From NCBI GenBank assembly GCA_902482195.1, contig CABSZQ010000126.1:1-5062 (forward strand): a stretch of DNA of 5,062 nt, written 5' to 3'. The position numbers and the translations under genes were made by a program. This document shows, piece after piece, positions 1 through 5,062 of the stretch (positions are counted from its first letter, which is position 1; the number at the start of each line of letters is the position of its first letter). The notes under the pieces are model-generated. The model was not told the origin of the DNA. It saw nothing but the letters and a program-made list of their open reading frames with translations, and did not search any database. Origin of the DNA: an uncultured Haemophilus sp. GTDB lineage: Bacteria; Pseudomonadota; Gammaproteobacteria; Enterobacterales; Pasteurellaceae.

Positions 1-1192
1 CTTCAGAAACACTTTTTGCTGATGGGCAAACTGATGTTAATTTTGCATTTAAGTTATCACCTGATTGACCGCGGTAACCACCTAATGTGACACAATGCCA
101 TTGGTCAATCACAGAAGTCAGTTGGGTAAACACCGACTCGGCATCTTTATCTTTTAACATACCGCAAACGGCAATGATTCGACCTGAAATTTGTGTTTTA
201 AGTGCGGTCAATTTTTCAGCTAAATATTTTGCTGCATGGGGATTATGCCCAACATCGATGATCACTTTTGGCAACTGTGAATAGGATACATTCAAGCGTT
301 CTGCCAATTTTTCTAATTGATTACCTTTCAATTGTTGGAAACGACCCACTAATTCCACTTCAATTAATGAACGTTTAATGGTCTCGACAGAAATATCAAA
401 AGGCAGCTGTTCAACAGCAGCCAAAGCGGTTGCAGCATTAGCTAATGGAATTTGGCAAAACGGCAGATTTTCTAACCGTACTTTATTACTCTGCCACATC
501 CAAGTTTGCTCATTAGCTTTAAATGACCAAGTGACATCTCGGCGTGAAACGTAGCAATGTAATTTCTCTGCTTGTTCTAACATAGGTTGCGGAACATTGG
601 GTTCGCCTATTACAACCGGTTTATTCGCACGGAAAATCCCCGCTTTTTCAAAGCCAATTTCTTCGCGAGTTGAACCCAGAAAATCCGTATGATCAATATC
701 AATACTGGTGATAACTGCCAGATCATTATCAACAATATTGGTTGCATCTAAGCGTCCACCAAGCCCCACTTCTAAAATGACGACATCAAGCTTCGCTTGT
801 TTGAATAAATGCAAAGCTGATAAGGTGCTAAATTCAAAATAAGTGAGGGACTGAGTTTTATGCTTTTCGATGAAATCAAAAGAAGCGGTATGCATTTCAT
901 CTGGCAAGTCTTGATTTTGAATACGAACACGTTCGTTATAACGCAATAAATGAGGTGAGGAATACACGCCCACACGCAAACCGTGATTTAACAAAATAGT
1001 TTCAAGCAAACGGCACGTTGTGCCTTTACCATTTGTCCCCCCCACTGTGATCACATAAGGTGCGGGATTCAAAAGATCCAATTCTTCTGCCACAGATTTA
1101 ATACGATCCAGCCCTAAATCAATAGCTTTAAAGTGACTGTTTTCCAAATAAGAAAGCCACTCAGCGAGTGGCGAAGTGGCTTTTAAATTCAT
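1..1192 (-). CDS. folC: Bifunctional dihydrofolate synthase / folylpolyglutamate synthase FolC (3' end cut by window edge)
   Basis: FolC joins glutamate to dihydropteroate to make dihydrofolate, then extends tetrahydrofolates with further glutamates, using ATP in the cytoplasm. The frame starts at the ATG at 1192 and stays open to the left edge, giving 397 codons; from memory the family is about 430 residues, so roughly 40 C-terminal residues lie outside. Visible Mur-ligase-type signatures are the ATP-binding P-loop TVGGTNGKGTT (residues 49-59), EVGLGGRLDATN (about 141-152), DHTDFLG (167-173), FEKAGIFR with Lys183 at the position of the carbamylated lysine of this family, and DVGHNPHA (313-320) opening the C-terminal domain. 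Only 4 bases separate its start from the accD stop, and the ribosome site is weak, which suggests cotranscription and possibly translational coupling. A run of seven G on the coding strand (1037-1043) encodes part of the P-loop. Identification is firm. Confidence 0.96.
   Translation of the reverse strand, partial: MNLKATSPLAEWLSYLENSHFKAIDLGLDRIKSVAEELDLLNPAPYVITVGGTNGKGTTCRLLETILLNHGLRVGVYSSPHLLRYNERVRIQNQDLPDEMHTASFDFIEKHKTQSLTYFEFSTLSALHLFKQAKLDVVILEVGLGGRLDATNIVDNDLAVITSIDIDHTDFLGSTREEIGFEKAGIFRANKPVVIGEPNVPQPMLEQAEKLHCYVSRRDVTWSFKANEQTWMWQSNKVRLENLPFCQIPLANAATALAAVEQLPFDISVETIKRSLIEVELVGRFQQLKGNQLEKLAERLNVSYSQLPKVIIDVGHNPHAAKYLAEKLTALKTQISGRIIAVCGMLKDKDAESVFTQLTSVIDQWHCVTLGGYRGQSGDNLNAKLTSVCPSAKSVSE
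200..208 (+). other. DNA uptake signal sequence (Haemophilus-type core) inside folC
   Basis: The plus strand carries AAGTGCGGT followed by an AT-rich stretch (CAATTTTT), which fits the extended Haemophilus-type uptake sequence: a 9-base core followed by A/T tracts. In naturally competent Pasteurellaceae these sites mark DNA for uptake. This copy lies within the folC coding frame, where it encodes Thr-Ala-Leu-Lys without disrupting the protein. Confidence 0.85.
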
Positions 1193-1196
1193 TGTA

Positions 1197-2087
1197 TTAC
1201 TCATGTTCAACAACTTCTGCTTCAACAAAAGGTGAAGGTTGATTGGTGAGTTTACTTAAAAGGTTTCCAAGGGTTGAACGCATGTCTGAACGTTTCACGA
1301 TCATATCAATCGCCCCTTTCTCGAGTAAGAATTCACTACGTTGGAAGCCTTCCGGTAATTTTTCACGTACAGTTTGTTCGATAACACGTGGGCCTGCAAA
1401 ACCAATTAATGCTTTTGGTTCAGCAATGTTCACATCACCCAACATCGCAAAACTTGCAGATACACCACCTAATGTTGGATCCGTTAATACAGAAATAAAC
1501 GGTACACCTTTTTCACGCATTTTTGCTAAGACAGCACTGGTTTTCGCCATTTGCATTAAGGAGAAAAGTGCTTCTTGCATACGTGCACCACCACTTGCAG
1601 AGAAACATACAAATGGACAGTTTAATTCAATTGCTTTTTCTGCCGCTTTCACAAATTTTGCACCCACAACAGAGCCCATTGAACCGCCCATAAAACTGAA
1701 GTTAGATGCAGCAACGACTACAGGCATATTGTAAAGTGTACCCGTCATTGTGATTAACGCATCTTTTTCACCGGTTTCTTTTTGTGCAGCAGTAATACGA
1801 TCTTTATATTTTTTTAAATCTTTAAATTTAAGAATATCTTTTGGTTCTAAATCAGCCGACAATTCTTGGCTTGAACCTTCATCTAACAAGGCTAAAAGGC
1901 GCTCACGAGCATCAATACGCATATGATGACCGCATTTTGGACAAACATATAAATTACGTTTTACTTCTTCGCCGTAAAGGACTTGTTCGCAAGAGGTACA
2001 TTTTGTCCAAACCCCTTCTGGCACGTTTGCTTTACGTGATGTAGCGGAAGAGGTTCCTTTGCTAAAAATTTTATCAATCCAGCTCAT
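1197..2087 (-). CDS. accD: Acetyl-CoA carboxylase carboxyltransferase subunit beta AccD
   Basis: AccD pairs with AccA to form the carboxyltransferase of acetyl-CoA carboxylase, which moves the carboxyl group from carboxybiotin to acetyl-CoA and gives malonyl-CoA, the first committed step of fatty acid synthesis. The 296-residue protein is complete. A four-cysteine zinc ribbon is visible near the N terminus (Cys30, Cys33, Cys49, Cys52). The crotonase-type carboxyltransferase domain follows, with GGSMGS (134-139), [10 protein letters not shown] (163-172), [17 protein letters not shown] (202-218) and GFAGPRV (229-235). The start is supported by an AAGG ribosome site 6-7 bases upstream (AAAGGTAAAAAATG). 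It lies 65 bases downstream of truA and 4 bases upstream of folC; in E. coli the order is truA, dedA, accD, folC. The zinc ribbon of E. coli AccD has been reported to bind its own mRNA; whether that happens here cannot be seen. Confidence 0.98.
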   Translation of the reverse strand: MSWIDKIFSKGTSSATSRKANVPEGVWTKCTSCEQVLYGEEVKRNLYVCPKCGHHMRIDARERLLALLDEGSSQELSADLEPKDILKFKDLKKYKDRITAAQKETGEKDALITMTGTLYNMPVVVAASNFSFMGGSMGSVVGAKFVKAAEKAIELNCPFVCFSASGGARMQEALFSLMQMAKTSAVLAKMREKGVPFISVLTDPTLGGVSASFAMLGDVNIAEPKALIGFAGPRVIEQTVREKLPEGFQRSEFLLEKGAIDMIVKRSDMRSTLGNLLSKLTNQPSPFVEAEVVEHE

Positions 2088-2127
2088 TTTTTACCTTTTT
2101 TATTAACTAGAAAAGTTTGCGTATTTA

Positions 2128-2156
2128 ATCATAATTTAGCGAAATTTGCTAGTCAG
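2128..2156 (-). promoter_or_regulatory. Candidate sigma-70 promoter for accD-folC
   Basis: On the minus strand, CTGACT (2156-2151, four of six matches to TTGACA) is followed after 17 bases by TATGAT (2133-2128, five of six matches to TATAAT). The -35 element overlaps the truA stop codon. It would give accD and folC their own transcript with a leader of about 35 bases, in addition to any readthrough from truA. No terminator hairpin is evident between truA and accD. This AT-rich DNA produces chance matches easily, so the call is tentative. Confidence 0.35.
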
Positions 2157-2947
2157 ATGAGATTATCTTCTAAAAACAACGGCCCTAAATTTTTCTGTGG
2201 AATCGCAAATTTTTCAGGGTAAATCACATTGACTAAATATAAGCCTTCGGGTTTCGCTGTTGGAGCGGCTAATTTACGATCTTTTTGCTCTAACAACCAT
2301 TTCATCCACTCAACAGGTTGATTGCCTGCGCCGACTTCTATCAAGCTTCCCACAATATTGCGTACCATATGATGCACAAAAGCATTGGCTTGAATATCCA
2401 CAATAATGTACTGCCCTTTTCGCACCACATTTAAATGATGCACATTTCGCCAAGGGGTATTTGATTGACACTGTGCCGCACGGAAAGAGGAAAAATCATT
2501 TTCGCCCAATAAAAACTGCCCCGCTTGGTGCATTTTCTTTTCGTCTAACTCTAAATGGCAATGGGTAATCCCTTCTGGCAAAATGGCTGAACGTAATTTA
2601 TTGCAATACAAAATATAACGATAACGACGCGCGGTTGCCGAAAAACGGGCATGAAATTCATCATTCACCACCTTTGCCCAACTCACAGAAATATCATCAG
2701 GCAAATTCGCATTGGTACCAAATGCCCAAGCTTTTTCAGGACGAACTGCTGTGGTTTCAAAATGCACGACTTGTCCTGTGCCATGCACACCAGAGTCTGT
2801 TCTGCCCGCACAAAACACTTCAATTTTTTCATTTGCCACGAAAGATAACGCTTTTTCTAATTCTTCTTGTACGCTACGCACTTTCTCTTGTCGCTGCCAG
2901 CCACAATATTGTTTTCCGTTATATTCAATACCTAAGGCTATCTTCAT
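2153..2947 (-). CDS. truA: tRNA pseudouridine(38-40) synthase TruA
   Basis: TruA isomerises uridines 38, 39 and 40 in the anticodon stem-loop of many tRNAs to pseudouridine. The 264-residue protein is complete and close to the family's usual length of about 265-270. The signature GRTDSGVHG is at residues 48-56, with the catalytic aspartate at Asp51; the N terminus shows the typical [12 protein letters not shown] segment. Later conserved parts include [15 protein letters not shown] after the first half and [17 protein letters not shown] near residue 190. The ATG is preceded by a strong AGGAG (2961-2957 on the minus strand) with 9 bases of spacing, which fixes the start. The gene is isolated from rplY upstream by an intrinsic terminator, so it should have its own promoter, though I see no convincing full one. 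It is followed by accD after 65 bases, a neighbourhood shared with E. coli. Confidence 0.97.
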   Translation of the reverse strand: MKIALGIEYNGKQYCGWQRQEKVRSVQEELEKALSFVANEKIEVFCAGRTDSGVHGTGQVVHFETTAVRPEKAWAFGTNANLPDDISVSWAKVVNDEFHARFSATARRYRYILYCNKLRSAILPEGITHCHLELDEKKMHQAGQFLLGENDFSSFRAAQCQSNTPWRNVHHLNVVRKGQYIIVDIQANAFVHHMVRNIVGSLIEVGAGNQPVEWMKWLLEQKDRKLAAPTAKPEGLYLVNVIYPEKFAIPQKNLGPLFLEDNLI

Positions 2948-2956
2948 TGGAAAATA

Positions 2957-2961
2957 CTCCT
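2957..2961 (-). promoter_or_regulatory. Ribosome binding site of truA
   Basis: AGGAG on the minus strand, 9 bases before the truA ATG, is the strongest Shine-Dalgarno match in the window and supports the chosen start. Confidence 0.75.
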
Positions 2962-2969
2962 AAAACGAT

Positions 2970-2988
2970 GTCAAATTTGACCGCACTT
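2970..2988 (-). other. DNA uptake signal sequence fused to a 12-base palindrome, upstream of truA
   Basis: The minus strand reads AAGTGCGGT (2988-2980) followed directly by an AT-rich tail, as expected of an extended Haemophilus-type uptake sequence. The last two bases of the core and the tail form a perfect 12-base palindrome, GTCAAATTTGAC (2970-2981). The element sits between the rplY terminator and the truA ribosome site, where a truA promoter is expected. The uptake-sequence reading is solid; an added operator role for the palindrome is speculation. Confidence 0.8.
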
Positions 2989-2999
2989 TGCCCGAAAAG

Positions 3000-3032
3000 A
3001 AAAAACACCAATAACTCATCATTATTGGTGTT
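3000..3032 (-). terminator. Intrinsic terminator of rplY
   Basis: An 11-base-pair perfect inverted repeat (arms 3004-3014 and 3022-3032, AACACCAATAA and its complement) with a 7-base loop lies 18 bases beyond the rplY stop. On the minus strand the stem runs into six T (3005-3000), then C and four more T. This is a standard Rho-independent terminator for rplY and separates it from truA. Confidence 0.88.
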
Positions 3033-3050
3033 CTTATCACAAGCTAAAAA

Positions 3051-3338
3051 TTAAGCACGTTTGAAGTCAATGTGAACCAATTTTGGTTTGAATGGGTGAC
3101 GTTGCATTGCTTGAACTTTCACTGCAACTTCTTTACCTTCAACCACTAAAGTGATTACATCGCTATAGAAAGAATCGTGAGCTTGTGCGTTGTTTAATTC
3201 ATCGTGATTTAAGATGATTGAAACAGGTGCTTCGCTGCCACCATAAATGATTGCAGGGATTTGACCGTTGTGACGCAGGCGGCGGCTCGCACCCTTACCT
3301 TGCGCTTGACGAACTTCAGCGTTAAATTTAAATGCCAT
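3051..3338 (-). CDS. rplY: 50S ribosomal protein bL25 (short form)
   Basis: bL25 binds 5S rRNA at loop E and is part of the central protuberance of the large ribosomal subunit. The 95-residue protein has the single-domain length of the gammaproteobacterial form (94 residues in E. coli) and lacks the C-terminal extension of the longer CTC-type proteins. Recognisable segments are [21 protein letters not shown] (residues 15-35), LNHDEL near 43-48 and the C-terminal [17 protein letters not shown]. The ATG has a purine-rich AAGAGAA ribosome site about 8 bases upstream. The gene is a single transcription unit: a structured leader and TATAAT box precede it and an intrinsic terminator follows 18 bases after the stop. 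It is divergent from the DedA-family gene. A longer frame that begins at 3496 in another phase is only a shadow. Confidence 0.98.
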   Translation of the reverse strand: MAFKFNAEVRQAQGKGASRRLRHNGQIPAIIYGGSEAPVSIILNHDELNNAQAHDSFYSDVITLVVEGKEVAVKVQAMQRHPFKPKLVHIDFKRA

Positions 3339-3428
3339 TTTAATGTTCTCTTGATTAAAAGTTTAAAATAAAAAATTGCAGGCGACCCAGCAATTTTCCT
3401 AAATTTGCTCAAAGACAAACTTTGAGAG
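3339..3428 (-). promoter_or_regulatory. Structured rplY leader with terminator-like hairpin (candidate attenuator)
   Basis: If transcription starts about 7 bases after the TATAAT box, the rplY mRNA has a leader of about 90 bases. It contains two hairpins. The first pairs CTCAAAG with CTTTGAG (3408-3414 and 3420-3426, 5-base loop). The second pairs AAAATTGC with GCAATTTT (arms 3372-3379 and 3390-3397); its 10-base loop can form a further GG/CC pair. On the minus strand the second hairpin runs into TTTTTT (arm end plus 3371-3370), then A and four T, like an intrinsic terminator placed before the gene. An alternative pairing of CAAATTT (3407-3401) with AAAATTG (3397-3391), with one mismatch, would occupy the terminator's 5' arm. 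Ribosomal protein leaders often mediate feedback control, and I recall a proposed gammaproteobacterial bL25 leader motif; whether this matches it is untested. Confidence 0.5.
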
Positions 3429-3434
3429 CGACGG

Positions 3435-3464
3435 ATTATAAAATATTCAGCTCCACAATGCAAA
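3435..3464 (-). promoter_or_regulatory. Candidate sigma-70 promoter of rplY
   Basis: A perfect TATAAT lies on the minus strand at 3440-3435. The matching -35 is weak: TTTGCA (3464-3459) at 18 bases or TTGCAT (3463-3458) at 17 bases. The perfect -10 box and the position ahead of a highly expressed ribosomal protein gene make this the best promoter candidate here. The rest of the gap up to 3564 is AT-rich. It has a TAAAAT (3508-3513) that could act as a -10 for the DedA gene, but no good -35 at the right distance. Confidence 0.5.
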
Positions 3465-3564
3465 TTTACACAGCAATTTTTTTCTAGGCTTTTCAAGGCA
3501 AAGCGATTAAAATAAGCCCCAATTTTTAATTAATTTTAACTAACTGATTGTAAGTGGGTTTCAA

Positions 3565-4173
3565 ATGGAATTTCTTATCAGCTTTTTTACCGATTACGGT
3601 TATTGGGCGGTGCTATTTGTTCTTATTATTTGTGGCTTTGGTGTACCCATTCCAGAAGATATCACGCTTGTCTCCGGCGGTGTAATCGCTGGCCTCTATC
3701 CTGAAAGCGTCAATTCCCACTTAATGTTAGTCGTGAGTATGATTGGTGTACTTGCCGGTGACTCAACCATGTACTGGCTAGGTCGCATTTACGGCACACG
3801 CATTTTACGTTTCCGACCAATGCGTAAAATCGTAACATTAGAACGCCTCAAAATGGTGCGTGAAAAATTTGCCCAATACGGCAACCGTGTTTTATTTGTG
3901 GCTCGTTTCCTTCCAGGATTACGCGCGCCAATTTATATGGTTTCAGGTATCACCCGTCGCGTCAGTTACACTCGCTTTGTATTAATTGATTTCTGTGCTG
4001 CGATTATTTCCGTGCCAATTTGGGTTTATCTTGGTGAATTTGGTGCAAAAAACTTAGATTGGTTACACGAACAAATTAAAAAAGGCCAACTCGTGATTTA
4101 TATCCTAATCGGTGTTTTAGCGCTGTACCTATTTTGGAAATGGAAAAAAGCGAAGAAATCTAAAGTTAACTAA
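3565..4173 (+). CDS. DedA-family (VTT domain) inner membrane protein
   Basis: This 202-residue protein belongs to the DedA family of inner membrane proteins, whose members have been linked to undecaprenyl phosphate recycling, membrane phospholipid handling and proton-dependent stress tolerance. Visible features are a hydrophobic N-terminal segment leading into GFGVPIPED (24-32, with the conserved acidic Glu31), a hydrophobic span near 52-64 followed by GDSTMYWLGRIYG (65-77), and the family signature FVARFLPGLRAP (111-122), whose Arg114 and Arg120 match the paired essential arginines of E. coli YqjA. Hydrophobic spans near 138-156 and 173-191 follow, then a lysine-rich tail that probably lies in the cytoplasm. 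The ATG has a modest ribosome site (GTGGG). The gene is divergent from rplY and ends in a terminator before convergent ribE. E. coli has dedA between truA and accD; here a family member lies nearby on the opposite strand. Which DedA subfamily it belongs to, and its exact substrate, are not decided by the sequence. Confidence 0.92.
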   Translation: MEFLISFFTDYGYWAVLFVLIICGFGVPIPEDITLVSGGVIAGLYPESVNSHLMLVVSMIGVLAGDSTMYWLGRIYGTRILRFRPMRKIVTLERLKMVREKFAQYGNRVLFVARFLPGLRAPIYMVSGITRRVSYTRFVLIDFCAAIISVPIWVYLGEFGAKNLDWLHEQIKKGQLVIYILIGVLALYLFWKWKKAKKSKVN

Positions 4174-4189
4174 TCTCATACAATCCAAT

Positions 4190-4235
4190 AAAAAGTGCGG
4201 TAAAAAACAACATCGTTTTCTACCGCACTTTTTTT
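4190..4235. terminator. Bidirectional intrinsic terminator formed by an inverted pair of uptake sequences
   Basis: Two Haemophilus-type uptake cores in opposite orientation (AAGTGCGGT at 4193-4201 and its complement at 4222-4230) create a perfect 13-base-pair stem (4190-4202 with 4221-4233). After one mismatch it continues with 5 more pairs (4204-4208 with 4215-4219) around a 6-base loop. Seven T (4229-4235) serve the plus-strand DedA gene, and the A-rich left flank gives a U tract for the minus-strand ribE. It fills the 66-base gap between the two convergent genes. Paired uptake sequences acting as terminators are a known pattern in Pasteurellaceae. Confidence 0.92.
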
Positions 4236-4239
4236 CTCA

Positions 4240-4851
4240 TTAAGCTTTAGCTGCTAAATATCGCTCCACTGTATCCACAATCGCTTGTGTTTGTGGATCG
4301 ATTTCGATATTCACTAAATCACTAATTTGGCGTTTACCTATAAGTGTTCGGTGTAAAGTTTCAGGGATTAAATTCACGCAGAATTCATCGTCTTTTACTT
4401 CACCGATAGTAAGACTGATGCCGTCAATCGCAATAAATCCTTTAGTAAGGATATATTTCATCACGTCTTTATTGGGTAATTTAAACCAAACCTGACGATT
4501 GTTTTCGCTTTCGATAATTTGTGAAACTCTTGCGGTACAATAAACGTGGCCCGATAAAATATGCCCACCAATTTCAGCGCCCATTTGCATTGCGCGTTCG
4601 ATATTCACAAAATCCCCGGCTTTTAAGCTGCCGAGATTGGTGATACGCAAGGTTTCCTGCATTAAGTCAAAGCTGACAAGATCGTCGTGAATTTCAGTCA
4701 CTGTTAAGCACACGCCATTATTCGCTACTGATGCACCAATTTCTAAGCCTTTTCGCATTTCAGCTGGTAATTTTACGATCTGTGTTCTAAAATTATCGCT
4801 ATCTTTAATTGCATGAATTTGGGCGATGCCCTGTACAATACCTGTAAACAT
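4240..4851 (-). CDS. ribE: Riboflavin synthase (alpha chain)
   Basis: Riboflavin synthase converts two molecules of 6,7-dimethyl-8-ribityllumazine into riboflavin and a pyrimidinedione, the last step of vitamin B2 synthesis, as a trimer in the cytoplasm. The gene is called ribC in some E. coli literature. From the ATG at 4851 it has 203 residues, the normal length, and begins with the near-invariant MFTGIVQG. The two lumazine-binding barrels show as an internal repeat: [11 protein letters not shown] (41-51) in the first half and AIDGISLTI (141-149) in the second. GGHILSGHV (95-103) opens the second barrel and includes His102. An upstream in-frame ATG at 4938 would add 29 residues unlike the family and overlap the divergent MATE gene, whereas AAGGA lies 6 bases before the ATG at 4851. 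No FMN riboswitch fits in the 45-base upstream gap. It converges on the DedA gene and is divergent from the efflux gene, an arrangement also found in E. coli (ribC-mdtK). Confidence 0.97.
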   Translation of the reverse strand: MFTGIVQGIAQIHAIKDSDNFRTQIVKLPAEMRKGLEIGASVANNGVCLTVTEIHDDLVSFDLMQETLRITNLGSLKAGDFVNIERAMQMGAEIGGHILSGHVYCTARVSQIIESENNRQVWFKLPNKDVMKYILTKGFIAIDGISLTIGEVKDDEFCVNLIPETLHRTLIGKRQISDLVNIEIDPQTQAIVDTVERYLAAKA

Positions 4852-4857
4852 TATTAT

Positions 4858-4862
4858 TCCTT
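4858..4862 (-). promoter_or_regulatory. Ribosome binding site that decides the ribE start
   Basis: AAGGA on the minus strand lies 6 bases before the ATG at 4851. It supports the MFTGIV start over the longer upstream start at 4938. Confidence 0.75.
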
Positions 4863-4881
4863 CATTAAAAATTTTTCCAAT

Positions 4882-4887
4882 ATTATA
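4882..4887 (-). promoter_or_regulatory. Candidate -10 box of ribE
   Basis: A perfect TATAAT on the minus strand lies 30 bases before the ribE ATG, giving a predicted leader of about 24 bases. No convincing -35 is present 16-18 bases upstream, where the sequence is already the start of the divergent MATE gene. The promoter for that gene must overlap this gap or lie within ribE; no good candidate is evident. Confidence 0.4.
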
Positions 4888-4896
4888 GCAAAATTT

Positions 4897-5062
4897 ATGA
4901 ATTCTCGTCTTTTTTCTCAATACCGTATTGATATTCAAAAACTTATCCGAATTGCAACACCTATCGGGCTTGCCCAGTTAGCTCAAACTGGCATGGGTAC
5001 CGTGGATGTGATTATGGCAGGGCGTGTGAGCTCGGCTGATGTAGGAGGTGTCGGTATTGGTG
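4897..5062 (+). CDS. norM: MATE-family multidrug efflux protein, NorM/HmrM-like (3' end cut by window edge)
   Basis: MATE transporters of the NorM type export cationic drugs and dyes through the inner membrane in exchange for sodium ions or protons. Only the first 55 residues are present (the family is about 450-460). They show a short polar N terminus with [13 protein letters not shown], then [20 protein letters not shown] (about 26-45), the characteristic first transmembrane helix and following loop of NorM-type proteins, and then [11 protein letters not shown]. The ATG at 4897 is the natural start for this family but has no clear Shine-Dalgarno sequence in the AT-rich 45-base gap, so initiation may be weak or leaderless-like. 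The divergent partner is ribE; the same pairing occurs in E. coli (ribC with mdtK) and, from memory, in H. influenzae next to hmrM. The family call is firm from the N terminus and context; the substrates are not known. Confidence 0.88.
   Translation, partial: MNSRLFSQYRIDIQKLIRIATPIGLAQLAQTGMGTVDVIMAGRVSSADVGGVGIG

Noticed and set aside
1037..1043. Run of seven G on the coding strand in folC as a phase-variation tract
   Set aside because: It encodes conserved P-loop residues of an important metabolic gene, and seven bases is short for a phase-variable tract in Haemophilus.
1243..1734. 163-codon plus-strand frame opposite accD
   Set aside because: It is a complementary-strand shadow of the strongly supported accD coding frame, with no family resemblance.
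1929..1937. Near-match to the uptake sequence (AAATGCGGT on the minus strand)
   Set aside because: It differs from the core at one position and is explained by the codons of the accD zinc ribbon (Lys-Cys-Gly-His).
2635..3054. Plus-strand frames opposite truA, the longest 139 codons
   Set aside because: They lie antisense to the truA N-terminal half and run through the rplY terminator; the protein looks random.
3209..3496. 95-codon minus-strand frame across the rplY start and leader
   Set aside because: It overlaps rplY in another phase, covers the promoter and hairpins, and has no recognisable protein features.
4852..4938. In-frame upstream extension of ribE starting at an ATG at 4938
   Set aside because: The 29 added residues do not resemble the family, whose members begin MFTGIV. 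The extension overlaps the start of the divergent MATE gene, and a good AAGGA site precedes the ATG at 4851.
1..5062. A new multi-gene system, mobile element or CRISPR array
   Set aside because: Almost every base is accounted for by conserved housekeeping genes in familiar order; there are no direct-repeat arrays, transposase remnants or unknown gene clusters.

Overview
The window looks like a chromosomal housekeeping segment from a Pasteurellaceae bacterium, most likely the genus Haemophilus or a close relative. Three things point there: the low-GC gammaproteobacterial coding style, the familiar protein families, and four copies of the 9-base AAGTGCGGT core of the Haemophilus-type DNA uptake signal sequence. 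The species cannot be fixed from the sequence alone; the short bL25 protein looks very close to what I remember of Haemophilus influenzae bL25.

Layout. Positions 1-2947 hold three minus-strand genes, read right to left: truA (tRNA pseudouridine synthase), accD (acetyl-CoA carboxylase carboxyltransferase beta subunit) and folC (dihydrofolate/folylpolyglutamate synthase, cut by the left edge). accD and folC are 4 bases apart and form a tight pair. Upstream, rplY (ribosomal protein bL25) is also on the minus strand, with its own terminator, a candidate promoter and a structured leader of about 90 bases. From a divergent 226-base gap, a DedA-family membrane protein gene runs on the plus strand. 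It converges on ribE (riboflavin synthase), and the two are separated by a strong bidirectional terminator built from two inverted uptake sequences. ribE is divergent, across only 45 bases, from the 5' end of a MATE-family multidrug efflux gene that runs off the right edge.

Function. The genes serve separate core processes: tRNA modification, fatty acid synthesis, folate and riboflavin cofactor synthesis, 5S rRNA assembly, envelope lipid transport and drug efflux. The pairs truA/accD/folC and ribE/MATE are also neighbours in Escherichia coli, so this is conserved context.

I found no mobile element, CRISPR array, tRNA, rRNA, toxin or defence gene, and no sign of a new multi-gene system. The most interesting non-coding feature is the rplY leader, where a terminator-like hairpin with a U-rich tail sits between the candidate promoter and the gene, suggesting attenuation. 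No gene-free stretch exceeds 300 bases.
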